Below are positions 44,092 through 53,747 of a stretch of 64,000 nucleotides of DNA, piece after piece. The notes beneath the pieces are model-generated. The model was not told the origin of the DNA. It saw nothing but the letters and a program-made list of their open reading frames with translations, and did no database searches. Both the position numbers and the translations under genes were made by a program. This DNA comes from CAZABC01 sp964483405 (lineage in GTDB: Bacteria; Chloroflexota; Limnocylindria; Limnocylindrales; CSP1-4): positions 9,433-73,432 of the forward strand of contig CAZABC010000011.1 in assembly GCA_964483405.1 (NCBI GenBank), read 5' to 3'. The number at the start of each line of letters is the position of its first letter. Within the stretch, counting starts at the first letter, position 1.

Positions 44092-45276
44092 TCACTGCAC
44101 CGGCGGCGTGACGGCGTCCACCGTACCGCGGTCGGTGGCGGTCAGGTGGACGCGGACGGTGCCGAGGACCCCTTTCGGGGTCATCCCGGCGCCCTCGCCG
44201 TTGAGGCTGCCGATGACCTGGCCGAGCTGGCCGTCGCCGAAGACCCAGTAGTCGAGCTCGCCGCGCCAGCGCGAGACGTCGGCATCGGCGAGGACCCAGC
44301 GGGCCTGGGGGAACGCGGCGAGGAAGGTCGGGCCGTCGACGGCGACCCGGCAGCGCCTGGCCCGGGCACCCTCGACGACGTCGAGCGCCCGCTCCTCGGC
44401 GGCGAGCCGGTTCTCCTCGACGAGCGCCGTCGAGAGCACCTGGAGGTCGAGGTCCTGCTCGGCGACGCTGCCCGGCGCGACCTCGTTCCACTGGCCCCGG
44501 CCGTCGAGCAACCAGGCACGCTCCGTCACGAGAGCCGCCCCGGCCCGGCCGAGCCGAACGGTCGTCGCGATGTCGGCGCTCCAGCGGAAGTCGATCCCCG
44601 ATCGGACGCCGGCGAGCGATGCGCCACCGGTCGACCCGCGGTCGACCTCGCCCGAGACCGTCATCGCGAGGCGGGCCGAGATGCCCGGCTCGATCGGGCC
44701 GTCGCAGGCCGGGGGCTCGAGCGTCGGGTCGGTCGGGCCGAAGCGCGACGAGACGGCCGGCGTGTCGCGGAGGGCGAGGTCGTTGGCGATCGCCGCCCCC
44801 GCGAAGACCCCGGCGATCACGACGGTGAGGAGGAGCGCGATCGTCCCGCCGAGGACCAGCCGGGGCGCCCGCAGGGCTGTCTCGCCGAGGATGCTCCGGG
44901 CGAGCCCGATCCCCGTGAAGAGGGTCGTCCCGGCCAGGGCGAGGAACCACGGGTAGGCGGCCTCGAACGACGGCAGGAGCGTCTGCGACCCGCCGGCCCG
45001 GAGCTGCTCGACGAGGAGCCCGACCGTCGGCGCGAGGACGAGGATCGCGCCGCCGCCGATCGCCAGCACGCCGACGAACGCCCGGTCGCCGCGGGTCACG
45101 GGCGGCCAGCGGAGGGCGGCGGCGGCGACGAGCGCCGCGGGCAGGGCCGTCAGGCCGACGAGCAGGTCGATCGGACCGCCGGGCCGATAGCCGAACAGGA
45201 CGAGCCCGGCGGCGACGGCCCAGCCTGCCGTGAGCACCACCGCGATGAGCCGGAGCTCGAACCGACGGACCCGCAC
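44092..45276 (-). CDS. Membrane protein with extracytoplasmic domain, unknown
   Basis: A 394-residue protein with about five transmembrane helices in the first 165 residues and a large C-terminal extracytoplasmic domain. The domain contains two cysteines (PPACDGPIEP and RARRCRVAVDG) that could pair. The domain has alternating hydrophobic strands (WVLADADVSRWRGELDYWVF) but no motif I recognise. It lies 14 bp upstream of the WYL gene on the same strand. Confidence 0.6.
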   Translation of the reverse strand: MRVRRFELRLIAVVLTAGWAVAAGLVLFGYRPGGPIDLLVGLTALPAALVAAAALRWPPVTRGDRAFVGVLAIGGGAILVLAPTVGLLVEQLRAGGSQTLLPSFEAAYPWFLALAGTTLFTGIGLARSILGETALRAPRLVLGGTIALLLTVVIAGVFAGAAIANDLALRDTPAVSSRFGPTDPTLEPPACDGPIEPGISARLAMTVSGEVDRGSTGGASLAGVRSGIDFRWSADIATTVRLGRAGAALVTERAWLLDGRGQWNEVAPGSVAEQDLDLQVLSTALVEENRLAAEERALDVVEGARARRCRVAVDGPTFLAAFPQARWVLADADVSRWRGELDYWVFGDGQLGQVIGSLNGEGAGMTPKGVLGTVRVHLTATDRGTVDAVTPPVQ

Positions 45277-45660
45277 GGGGCCAGTCTAGAGCCGGTCGCC
45301 GTACCGGGCGGTGCCAGCCCTACCTGCGCTACCTGCGGTACCGGCGGTCCATGGGACCCCTGGGTCATCGCGGGCCCCGCTCGGGCAGTGGCATCGTCAC
45401 GGCACCGCACCGGACCGCCGCGCTCCGGCCGGGAAGGGCGATCGCGCGGCGACTCGGCCATCGAACGTCGGCGGGGCGTATCCCTCCTCCGCGCCGCCGG
45501 CCGGCCGATCGACGAAGCGGCGCCCGCTCCTCCGGCGCCGCTTCGCCGTTCCCGGGTCCGGTCCGTCCAGCCGGCTCGGAGGGGCCCTCTGCTAGATTCC
45601 GCAGCGCCGGGACGACGCACGCTCGTCGCGCCCGCGTGCACGAGAGAGAGCGAGGGACCC
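45277..45660. other. Intergenic region upstream of amino-acid transporter
   Basis: A 384-bp divergent region with no supported gene. The bases near 45590-45600 (gctagattcc) are locally less GC-rich and could hold a -10 element; no consensus promoter was found. Confidence 0.4.
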
Positions 45661-47102
45661 ATGACCGATCAGACGCCCCCGACGGGCGGCGGAACCCCGC
45701 CCGAGCCGGCCGCCCCCGAGCCGGCCGCCCCCGAGCCGGCCNNNNNNNNNNNNNNNNNNNNNNNNNNNNNNNNNNNNNNNNNNNNNNNNNNNNNNNNNNN
45801 NNNNNNNNNNNNNNNNNNNNNNNNNNNNNNNNNNNNNNNNNCGAGCCGGCCGCCCCCGAGCCGGCCGCCCCCGAGCCGGCCGCCCCCGAGCCGGCCCCCG
45901 AGCCGGCCGCCCCCGAGCCGGCCGCCCCCGAGCCGGCCGCCCCCGAGCCGGCCCCCGAGCCGGCCCCCGAGCCGGCCGCCCCCGAGCCGGCGGTCGCGGC
46001 GGCCCCGCCGGTCGCCCCGGCCCCGCCGGCCACCCCGGCCGCGCCCCCACCGCCCCCGCCTACCGCGCCCGTCGCGGCGACGACGACCGGCGGCCGGAAC
46101 AACAACACGATCGGCCTGCTGGTCATCGCCGTCGTCGCGATCGTCGCGATCGCGGCGATCCTCTTCCTGAACAACCAGGGCGAGCCCGGCGCGAGCCCCT
46201 CGCCCGAGGCGAGCCCCTCGGCACCGGCCTCGGCCGAGGCCAGCCCGTCCCCCGATGCGAGCCCCTCGCCCGAGCCCTCGCCGAGCCCGAGCCCCGACGC
46301 CTGCGCGCCGGAGAACCTCGCCGTCAAGACCGCCGGCGTCCTGACGCTCGGCACCGACAACCCGGCCTATCCGCCCTACTTCGAGGCCGGCGACGGCCCG
46401 TTCACCGCGCCGTGGGAGGACCTCGGCTACACCGGCGATCCCGGCAGCGGCAAGGGCTTCGAGAGCGCCGTCGCCTACGCGGTCGCCGAGGAGCTCGGCT
46501 TCACGGCCGAGCAGGTGACCTGGATCGTCGTCCCGTTCGCCAACGCGTACGCTCCCGGCCCCAAGGCCTTCGACTTCGTCATCAACCAGGTCTCGTACAC
46601 GCCGGAGCGGGCCGAGCAGGTCGACCTCTCGGATGGCTACTACGAGCTCAACCAGGCGGTCGTCGCGCTCAAGGACAATGCCGCGGCGACCGCGACGACA
46701 GTGGCCGATCTCAAGGGCTACCGGTTCGGAGCCCAGGTCGGGACGACCAGCTACGCGGCGATCGTCGACGTCATCCAGCCGACCACCGCTCCGTCGGTGT
46801 ACGACACGAATGACGCGGCGATCGAGGCCCTCAAGGCCGGGCAGATCGACGCCATCGTCGTCGACCTGCCGACGTCCGACTTCATCACGAGGGTCCAGAT
46901 CGACGACGGCTCGGCGACGATCGTCGGTCAGCTCGAGCCGATCGGTGGGACGCCCGAGTACTTCAGCCTCGTCATCGAGAAGGACAGCGCATTCACGCCG
47001 TGTGTGAATGCTGCGATCGGCGCCCTCGACGCGGACGGCACGCTCGACGCGCTCGCCACCGAGTGGCTCCCGTTCCAGGAGGACGTCCCGGTCCTGAAGT
47101 AG
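45661..47102 (+). CDS. Polar amino-acid ABC transporter substrate-binding protein with PEPAA repeat (contains gap)
   Basis: From ATG 45661 the protein starts MTDQTPPTGGGTPPEPAAPE, enters a Pro/Glu/Ala repeat broken by 100 N, and has one transmembrane helix (GLLVIAVVAIVAIAAILFL) and a Ser/Pro linker. A family-3 solute-binding domain follows (LTLGTDNPAYPPYFEAGD; FDFVINQVSYTPERAEQVDL; YRFGAQVGTTSYAAI). There is no lipobox, so the receptor is tethered by the helix with the repeat inside the cell, unlike typical lipoproteins. The frame changes across the N run, showing that 100 is not its true length. It is followed by permease and ATPase genes. Confidence 0.85.
45700..45990. repeat. 15-bp PEPAA-coding tandem repeat
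   Basis: gagccggccgccccc units repeat on both sides of the gap, sometimes shortened by one codon triplet (PAPEP). They form the intracellular N-terminal tail of the binding protein. Confidence 0.85.
45742..45841. other. Assembly gap (100 N)
   Basis: Exactly 100 N inside the PEPAA repeat. The reading frame on the right does not match that on the left, so the size is arbitrary. Confidence 0.98.
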
Positions 47103-47121
47103 TCCCCGCCGGACACCGGCC

Positions 47122-48003
47122 GTGACCATCGGCGCCGGCCCGCCCCACAACGGCCTCACCACGGGGTCGTCGCCGGGCGGGCCGTCGCCCGTCCGCCGGC
47201 GCCGCCGCCGCGTCTCGTGGCGGTCGCTCGCCGTCGCCACGGCGAGCACGATCGTCTTCTTCTCGGCCCTCGCGTGGGTCATCACCAACGCGCCCGGCTG
47301 GGAGGCGTTCCGGGACTCGTTCCTCAACGCCGAGTACTTCTGGGACGCGCTGCCCGACGTCATCGCCGCGTTCTGGGTGAACGTGCGGCTGTTCATGATC
47401 GCCGAGGTCCTGATCCTCGTCTTCGGGCTCGCGCTCGCCGTCATGCGCAGCCTGCCGGGGCCGGTCCTCTTCCCGGTCCGGCTCCTGGCGACCGTCTACG
47501 TCGACCTCTTCCGGGCGCTCCCCGGCGTCCTCGTCATCTTCATGCTCGGCTTCGGGATCCCCGGCCTCGGGATCGCCGGCGTGCCGGTCGAGCCGTTCTT
47601 CTGGGGCATCGTCACCCTGACCCTCCTCTACTCGGCCTATGTCTCGGAGGTCTACCGGGCGGGCATCGAGTCGGTCCACCCGAGCCAGGAGGCCGCCGCC
47701 CGGTCGCTCGGCCTGTCGCGGGCCCAGGCGCTCCGGCACGTCGTCCTGCCGCAGGCGGTCCGGCGGGTGGTGCCGCCGCTCCTCAACGATTTCATCGGCC
47801 TCCAGAAGGACACCGTCCTCGTCTCGTTCATCGGCGTCGTCGAGATCTTCCGGACCGCCCAGATCAAGCAGGCGGCGACGTTCAACTTCACGCCCTACCT
47901 GGCGGTCGCCCTCGTCTTCCTCGTCGTGACCTTCCCGCTGGCCCGGATCGTCGACTGGCTCGTCGCCCGTGACCGGTCGCGGGCCGCAGCGGGCGCCCGA
48001 TGA
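47122..48003 (+). CDS. Amino-acid ABC transporter permease
   Basis: A 293-residue His/Glu/Gln/Arg/opine-type permease with a basic N-terminal tail, about six helices, and the EAA loop ESVHPSQEAAARSLGLSRAQ followed by LPQAVRRVVPPLLND. The segment LFRALPGVLVIFMLGFG is typical of GlnP/HisM relatives. GTG 47122 starts 19 bp after the binding protein. Its TGA overlaps the ATPase ATG by four bases. Only one permease gene is present, suggesting a homodimer. Confidence 0.92.
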   Translation: MTIGAGPPHNGLTTGSSPGGPSPVRRRRRRVSWRSLAVATASTIVFFSALAWVITNAPGWEAFRDSFLNAEYFWDALPDVIAAFWVNVRLFMIAEVLILVFGLALAVMRSLPGPVLFPVRLLATVYVDLFRALPGVLVIFMLGFGIPGLGIAGVPVEPFFWGIVTLTLLYSAYVSEVYRAGIESVHPSQEAAARSLGLSRAQALRHVVLPQAVRRVVPPLLNDFIGLQKDTVLVSFIGVVEIFRTAQIKQAATFNFTPYLAVALVFLVVTFPLARIVDWLVARDRSRAAAGAR

Positions 48004-48752
48004 GCCCGACCGAGGCCCTCCGCATCGAGGGCCTCCACAAGTCCTTCGGCGACCTCGAGGTCCTCCGCGGCATCGACCTCGTCGTCGACGAGCACGAGGT
48101 CATCTGCCTCATCGGCGCGTCGGGCTCGGGCAAGTCGACGCTCCTGCGCTGCGTCAACCTCCTCGAGGAGATCGACGCGGGCCGGATCGTCGTCGGCGGC
48201 GAGGAGATCACCGCCCCGAAGGTCGACGTCGACCGGATCCGGCGCCGGATCGGGATCGTCTTCCAGTCGTTCAACCTCTTCCCGCACATGCGGGTCGTCG
48301 ACAACGTCGCGCTCGCGCCGCGCAAGGTGCTCCGCGTCCCGACGGCGAAGGCCGAAGCCGATGCCCGGACGCTCCTCGACCGGTTCGGGCTGGCCGACAA
48401 GGCCGGCGAGTTCCCCGACCGCCTGTCGGGCGGCCAGCAGCAGCGGGTGGCGATCGTCCGGGCGCTGGCGATGCAGCCGGACCTGCTCCTGCTCGACGAG
48501 ATCACCAGCGCCCTCGACCCCGAGCTCGTCGCCGAGGTCCTCGACGTCATCCGCGAGCTCGCCGCCGGCGGGATGACGATGGTCATCGCGACCCACGAGA
48601 TGGGCTTCGCCCGCGATGTCGCGAACCGGGTCTGCTTCCTCGACGCCGGGCGGATCCTCGAGGCGGGTCCACCGGCCGAGATGTTCGGCCGGCCGCGCGA
48701 GGAGCGGACCCGGCGCTTCCTCCAGCGCGTGATGGACGCCGGCCGGCTCTGA
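48000..48752 (+). CDS. Amino-acid ABC transporter ATP-binding protein
   Basis: A 250-residue GlnQ/HisP-type ATPase: Walker A IGASGSGKSTLLRC, Q-loop VFQSFNLFPHM, signature LSGGQQQRVAIVR, Walker B LLLDEITSALDPELV (with the subfamily's ITSALD), and His switch in IATHEMGFARDVA. It completes the three-gene importer. It converges with the PuuD-like gene, with only seven bases between the stops. Confidence 0.94.
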   Translation: MSPTEALRIEGLHKSFGDLEVLRGIDLVVDEHEVICLIGASGSGKSTLLRCVNLLEEIDAGRIVVGGEEITAPKVDVDRIRRRIGIVFQSFNLFPHMRVVDNVALAPRKVLRVPTAKAEADARTLLDRFGLADKAGEFPDRLSGGQQQRVAIVRALAMQPDLLLLDEITSALDPELVAEVLDVIRELAAGGMTMVIATHEMGFARDVANRVCFLDAGRILEAGPPAEMFGRPREERTRRFLQRVMDAGRL

Positions 48753-48759
48753 GCGGTCG

Positions 48760-49524
48760 TCAGCGAGCGGCGGCGGGCCCTCGGCAGGCATCGACGAAGA
48801 ACCGCCACAGGCGGTCGAACGCGGGTGGGGTCGATTCCGTCCGCTCCGGATGGCACTGGACGCCGACGACGAAGCGACCGGTCGTCGCCTCGACGGCTTC
48901 GACGATCTCGCCGACGGCGCTCGATGCCCAGGCCGCCGGGGCGAGCCCGGGGGCGAGGTCCGTCGGCCGGATCGCCTGGTGGTGGTAGCTGTTCACCTCG
49001 AGCGTCCCCGCCCGGGTCGTCGTCGGCGCGAGGATCCGGCCGAGCCGGGTCCCCGGCACGAGCCGGACCGGATGGGTCATCGCCGGTCCGTGGCCGTAGG
49101 CGGCCCCGGCATGGCCGGCGAGGTGCTGGAGGAGCGAGCCGCCCATGAACACGTTGATGGCCTGCATCCCGCGGCACAGGCCGAGGACCGGCAGGTCGCG
49201 CTCGGCCGCCGCGGCCCACGCCTCGGCCTCGAGCGCGTCGCGGTCCGGCTCGACCCCGGTCGAGCCCTCGTTCGGTCGGCCGTAGCGGGCCGGGTCGAGG
49301 TCCGCGCCGCCGGTCAGCAGGAGGCCCTCCATCGCGGCGAAGGCCGCGGCGCGCGCCGCCGGGTCGGCCGACGCATCGAGGACGACCGGCTCGCCGCCGG
49401 CCCGGACGATCCCATCGGCGTAGAGCGCGTTCTTGCGGCGCTGGATGTCCGGCTCCGCCTGGGCGGCCGGGTCGGCGACGGTGAGGACGATCCGTGGTGT
49501 CGGGCGGGCGGACGACGGCTGCAT
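48760..49524 (-). CDS. Gamma-glutamyl-gamma-aminobutyrate hydrolase (PuuD)-like class I amidotransferase
   Basis: A 254-residue class I glutamine amidotransferase-like hydrolase (peptidase C26). The nucleophile Cys117 sits in PVLGLCRGMQAIN, and the His/Glu pair in VGVQCHPERTES; LLLTGGADLDPARYG is the oxyanion-strand region. PuuD cleaves gamma-glutamyl-GABA in putrescine breakdown. Its location beside an amino-acid importer, and a PuuB-like oxidase at 40185, suggest gamma-glutamylated amine use, though the genes are not in one operon. Confidence 0.85.
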   Translation of the reverse strand: MQPSSARPTPRIVLTVADPAAQAEPDIQRRKNALYADGIVRAGGEPVVLDASADPAARAAAFAAMEGLLLTGGADLDPARYGRPNEGSTGVEPDRDALEAEAWAAAAERDLPVLGLCRGMQAINVFMGGSLLQHLAGHAGAAYGHGPAMTHPVRLVPGTRLGRILAPTTTRAGTLEVNSYHHQAIRPTDLAPGLAPAAWASSAVGEIVEAVEATTGRFVVGVQCHPERTESTPPAFDRLWRFFVDACRGPAAAR

Positions 49525-49556
49525 CCGGTGGAGGATACCGGGCGACGGCCCGTCGC

Positions 49557-50708
49557 CTACCCCGTCCCGAGCAGCCGGGCGAGGGTGACCGGCTCGAGCC
49601 CGCGATCGCGGAGCCCCGCGACGATCCCGGGCAGCGCGTCGAGCGTCTCGTAGCCGCCGAGGTGCATCAGGACGATCGAGCCGCCCTGGACCCGGGCCAG
49701 GACCCGGGCGACGATGTCGTCGGCCGTCGGGCCGCCCTCGGCGATCGGCTTCCAGTCGATCGTGTCGATGTCCCACATGACGACGTAGGGGTACCCGAGC
49801 CGCCCGGCGACCTCGCGCGTCTCGAGGTCGTGCGAGCCGAACGGCGGTCGCATGAACGGCTGCGGCGACCGGCCCGTCGCCTCCTCGATCGCCGTCTCGG
49901 TCCGGCGCAGCTGGTCCTCGATGGCGGCGGCGTCGAGCTCGGTCAGGTCGGGGTGATCCCAGGTGTGGTTGCCGACCCCGAGCAGCCCCGGGTTCGCGGC
50001 GATCCGGGCGAGGACGTCGCGCCCCGTCGCGGTCGTCGTGGCGGTCTCGCCGGTCGGGAAGATCGTCGCCGGCACGTCGCTCGCGAGCAGCCAGTCGACG
50101 ATGTCGAGCGCCGGATCGAGCCGGCCGCCGAGGTCGAAGGTGAGGGCGACGGCGTTCGCCGCGCGCGGCCCGTGGTCGACCACGATCGCGGTGCCGTCGG
50201 GTCGCGGCGTCGGCCCGGGCGGGATGACGATCGTCGGGCGCGGCGTCGGCGACGCCCCGGGCGGCGGGCTCGCGTCGTCGACGATCTCGCCGGGCAGGAC
50301 GACGAGCGTCCAGCCGACCTCGATCCGGTTCGGCTCGTAGTCGGCGGAGGTCGGGTCGAGCGACGGGTAGGTCGCCCGGTTCCACCAGGCGATGCTCCGG
50401 GCCGTCGTGTCGAACCGGCGGGCGATCGAGGTCAGGGTGTCGCCGGGCTGGACGACCCAGGCGACCGGCGTCGGGGAGGGGAGCGGCGTCGGGGACGGCG
50501 TCGGCGTCGCGGAGCCGAGCGGCGACGCGGCCGCGCTGCCGGTCGGCGAAGGGTCGGCCGACGGGGCGGCGGAGGCGCCGGGGGTCGCGGTCGCCGGAGG
50601 GCCAGGCGCGCAGGCCCCGACGACGGCGAGGACCGCGAGCAGGACGACGAGTCGCGCCGGGATGCGCCCGGGAAGGCGGCGGTGGGTCCGGCGTGGGCGA
50701 GTGATCAT
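49557..50708 (-). CDS. LysM-polysaccharide deacetylase lipoprotein
   Basis: A 383-residue secreted lipoprotein: signal peptide with lipobox VVGAC (Cys near 33), Ser/Pro-rich linker, LysM domain (about residues 83-140, VVQPGDTLTSIARRFDTT), second Pro-rich linker, and NodB domain (about 185-375). NodB motif 1 reads TFDLGGRLD rather than TFDDG, keeping the first Asp. Motif 2 is intact (NHTWDHPDL), followed by RPPFGSHD and a C-terminal VLMHLGG. It probably deacetylates peptidoglycan or a related polymer. Confidence 0.88.
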   Translation of the reverse strand: MITRPRRTHRRLPGRIPARLVVLLAVLAVVGACAPGPPATATPGASAAPSADPSPTGSAAASPLGSATPTPSPTPLPSPTPVAWVVQPGDTLTSIARRFDTTARSIAWWNRATYPSLDPTSADYEPNRIEVGWTLVVLPGEIVDDASPPPGASPTPRPTIVIPPGPTPRPDGTAIVVDHGPRAANAVALTFDLGGRLDPALDIVDWLLASDVPATIFPTGETATTTATGRDVLARIAANPGLLGVGNHTWDHPDLTELDAAAIEDQLRRTETAIEEATGRSPQPFMRPPFGSHDLETREVAGRLGYPYVVMWDIDTIDWKPIAEGGPTADDIVARVLARVQGGSIVLMHLGGYETLDALPGIVAGLRDRGLEPVTLARLLGTG

Positions 50709-50788
50709 GGCCGTCGATGCGACGCGCCCGGCCCGGTCGCGGTGACGTCGGCCGCGAGGCGGCCGCGGGCGGACGCGACGACGCCAGC

Positions 50789-53641
50789 CTAGCGCGGGAT
50801 CGCCGGCGGGTCGATGGGCGTCGGTGCCTGGAGCGAGAAGGCCGCCGCGAGGGCCAGGCCCTCCGGCGCGTCGGCGATCCGGCCTCGCCCGGAGCGCTTC
50901 GCCACGAAGCAGGCCCGGTCGGCCGCGAGGAGGATCTCGTCGGCGGTCGCCCCGTCGTCGGGGAAGGTGGCGTGGCCGATCGAGACCCCGACCCGGAGCC
51001 CCCGTGACTTCGGCAGGACGCGGCCGGTCAGGCCGACCGCGTCGCGGACCCGCTCAGCGACGACCCGGGCGCCGGTCGCGTCGGCGCCCGGCAGGAGGAT
51101 CGTGAACTCGTCGCCGCCGTACCGGAAGACGAGGTCGCCGTCGCGGCCGGTCCGGGCGATCGCCGAAGCGACATCGCGCAGGAACCGGTCGCCCGCCTGG
51201 TGACCGAGCCGGTTGTTCACCGTCCGGAAGTCGTCGAGGTCGAGCATGATCAGGCTGAACCGCTCGCCGCCCTCGACGGCGCGCCCGAGGCGGTCGACGA
51301 ACGTGGCGTGGTTGAGCAGCCCCGTCCGGTCGTCGGTCCGGGCCCGGACCTCGACCGCAGAGTGGATCGCGGCGTTGCGGAGGGCGATCGAGACCTGCCC
51401 GGCGAACAGCTGGACGAGCTCGAGCTCGTCGGGAGTGAACGGCGGCGCAGGTGCCAGCCGCTCGACGGTCAGGACCCCCGAGACGCCGTCGCGGTCGCGA
51501 AGCGGCACGGCGATGAGGCTCGCCTCGATCGGCCCCAGGCCGGGGAGGTGGCGGACCCGCGGGTCGGACCGCTCGTCGTCGAGCCGGACCGGCTCGCCGT
51601 GCTGGACGACCCAGCCCGAGATCCCGACGTCGTCGGCCTGCGTCGAGGCGAGCACGTCGGCCGCGTGGACGCCGGCCGCGAGCAGCGGCCGGAGCTCCCG
51701 TTCGCGACGGTCCCAGGCCTCGATCGCCACATCGTCGAACGGCAGCAGCGCGGCGAGCCGCTCGGTCACCTGGTCGAGCAGCGCCCGTGGCTCGAGCGTC
51801 GTCAGCATCGACTCGGTCAGGCGGAGCAGCTCACGCTGGCGCTCGAGCTGGCGCTCGAGGGCGGCCGACTGGTCAAGCAGTCGGGCGTGGGCGTCGGCGT
51901 TGGCCATCGCCTGGGCGGCGAAGCTGGCGTAGATGACGAGGAGCCGCAGGTCGTCCTGGGTGAACTGGTTCAGGCCGAGCTTCGAGAGGACGAGGACCCC
52001 GAGGACGGAGTCCTCGTAGATCATCGGCGCGAGGAGCATCGATTCGGGCAGGTCGTCCTCGGTCCCGGGGATCGTGCTCGCCCGCGGGTCGCGGGCGGCG
52101 TCGTCGAGGATCGTCGGCTCGGCGTGCTCGGCGACCCAGCCGGTGATCCCGACACCGACGGTCGTCCGGAGCTGGTCGGCCGACTCGTCGACGTACTCGC
52201 CGACCTGGCCCTTCATCGCGACCGGCACGAGGTCGTCGCCGTAGCGCCGGTAGACGCGGACGTTGTGGGTCTCGATGAGCTCGCGCAGCTCGGTCGCGAT
52301 CGCGGTGCCGATCGCCTCGACGCTCGTCAGCCCGTTCAGCCGGGTCCCGAGCTGCTGGATCGATTGGAGCTGGGCCGCCCACGTCGCCATCCGGGCATAG
52401 TCCTGGGCGGCGGTGATCGCCACGCTCGCCTGGGCCGCGAGGGCGGCGATCGTCTCGAGCTCCTCGTCCGACCAGCGGTGCGGCCGATCGTGGTAGACGT
52501 TGAGCGATCCGAGGACCTCGTCGCCCGAGAGGAGGGGCGCCGTCGCGATCGTGTCGAAGCCTTCCTGGACGACGGCGGCGCGAACGTCGGCCCCGCGAGG
52601 GTCGTCGCGGTAGCCGATCGAGGCGAGCGGCCGGCGCTCCCGGGCGGCCTCCGCCGTGAGCGACTGCTGCGGGTGGTCGCGGATGGCGGCGAGGTACGTC
52701 GACGAGAGCCCGCGGCTCACCTCGGCGGCGACGTGCCCATCCGAGCGCCGGATGAAGACGGCCCCGCGGTCGGCCTCGAAGAGGACGATCGCATGGTCGA
52801 CGAGCCCGGCCAGGATCCGGTCGAGGTCGTGGCGGCTGCCGATGTCGGCGGCGACCCGCCGGAGCGCATCGGCCCGGTGGAGCTGGTGGGTGACCGAGTC
52901 CGCGAGCCGGCCGGCCCGGACCGCCCCGGCGACGATCCGGGCGATCGCCTCGACCGTCGGAAGGTCGCGGGTCCCGAGCGCGGACGGGGTCTCGGCGGCC
53001 AGCCAGAGGACGCCCCATGCGCCGTCGGGCCCCGGGATCGGGGCGGCCACCTCCGGTCCCCGGCCGAGGATCGGGGCGCCGAGCCGCCCGTCGGCGGGCG
53101 TCGCAAGGACCGGGCCCTCGTCCTCGAGCGCCCGGCCCGGCAGGCCGAGGTCCTCCGGGAGCTCGGCCAGGCGGCCCATCCCCGCCATCGCCCGGGGCAC
53201 GAGTCGACCCATCGTCCGTTCGAGGATGCCGACCGCGGCGAGGTCCCATGCCTCGCGGAGGATCCGGGCCGCGGCGGCCAGGGTCGCGTCGAGCTCGCGA
53301 CCGGTCGCAACGACGTCGGCCATGGCGGCGACGACATCGAGGTCGAGACCGCCGTCGGCGGTGCCGTCGCGGGCGGCCACGACGTCCGCTGCCCCGTCGG
53401 CCGTCCGGCGGCCCGCCGCGGGAAGGGCGAGGGTGCTCGAGTGGGGCGCCCGCGCCCCGGCGAGGAACCGCTGCAGGTCGCCGAGCCGGTAGCGGCGGTC
53501 GCCCCGTGGATTGATCCGGTAGTACCGCAGCCGTCCCTGGTCGCTCCATGCCCGGACGGTGTTCGGGTGGACGCCGAGGAGCCGCGCCGCCTTCGTGACC
53601 GTGAGGGTGGCGTCGGGTGGCCGGGGGTGGGTGCGCAGCAT
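50789..53641 (-). CDS. MerR-like HTH, multi-GAF diguanylate cyclase
   Basis: A ~950-residue cytoplasmic signalling protein. Residues ~12-62 form a MerR/excisionase-type HTH (VTKAARLLGVHPNTVRAW; GDRRYRLGDLQRFL). Up to four GAF domains follow (about 90-250, 260-430, 440-610, 640-780), each with FATAP- or AVPL-type strands. The C-terminal GGDEF domain has the intact motif FRYGGDEFTILL and an RxxD inhibitory site (RDGD) five residues upstream, so it should make c-di-GMP with product inhibition. Combining a DNA-binding HTH with a GGDEF output is unusual. GTG 53647 two codons upstream is an alternative start. Confidence 0.88.
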   Translation of the reverse strand: MLRTHPRPPDATLTVTKAARLLGVHPNTVRAWSDQGRLRYYRINPRGDRRYRLGDLQRFLAGARAPHSSTLALPAAGRRTADGAADVVAARDGTADGGLDLDVVAAMADVVATGRELDATLAAAARILREAWDLAAVGILERTMGRLVPRAMAGMGRLAELPEDLGLPGRALEDEGPVLATPADGRLGAPILGRGPEVAAPIPGPDGAWGVLWLAAETPSALGTRDLPTVEAIARIVAGAVRAGRLADSVTHQLHRADALRRVAADIGSRHDLDRILAGLVDHAIVLFEADRGAVFIRRSDGHVAAEVSRGLSSTYLAAIRDHPQQSLTAEAARERRPLASIGYRDDPRGADVRAAVVQEGFDTIATAPLLSGDEVLGSLNVYHDRPHRWSDEELETIAALAAQASVAITAAQDYARMATWAAQLQSIQQLGTRLNGLTSVEAIGTAIATELRELIETHNVRVYRRYGDDLVPVAMKGQVGEYVDESADQLRTTVGVGITGWVAEHAEPTILDDAARDPRASTIPGTEDDLPESMLLAPMIYEDSVLGVLVLSKLGLNQFTQDDLRLLVIYASFAAQAMANADAHARLLDQSAALERQLERQRELLRLTESMLTTLEPRALLDQVTERLAALLPFDDVAIEAWDRRERELRPLLAAGVHAADVLASTQADDVGISGWVVQHGEPVRLDDERSDPRVRHLPGLGPIEASLIAVPLRDRDGVSGVLTVERLAPAPPFTPDELELVQLFAGQVSIALRNAAIHSAVEVRARTDDRTGLLNHATFVDRLGRAVEGGERFSLIMLDLDDFRTVNNRLGHQAGDRFLRDVASAIARTGRDGDLVFRYGGDEFTILLPGADATGARVVAERVRDAVGLTGRVLPKSRGLRVGVSIGHATFPDDGATADEILLAADRACFVAKRSGRGRIADAPEGLALAAAFSLQAPTPIDPPAIPR

Positions 53642-53747
53642 GCTCACGACGCTGGAGGAAATGTGAGGTCGACCCGGTCAGTCTGCGAATGCTCACAAAT
53701 CCTGCCAATGGGCCGAAGGTACCGGCCCCACGGCCCGGCCGTCGGGG

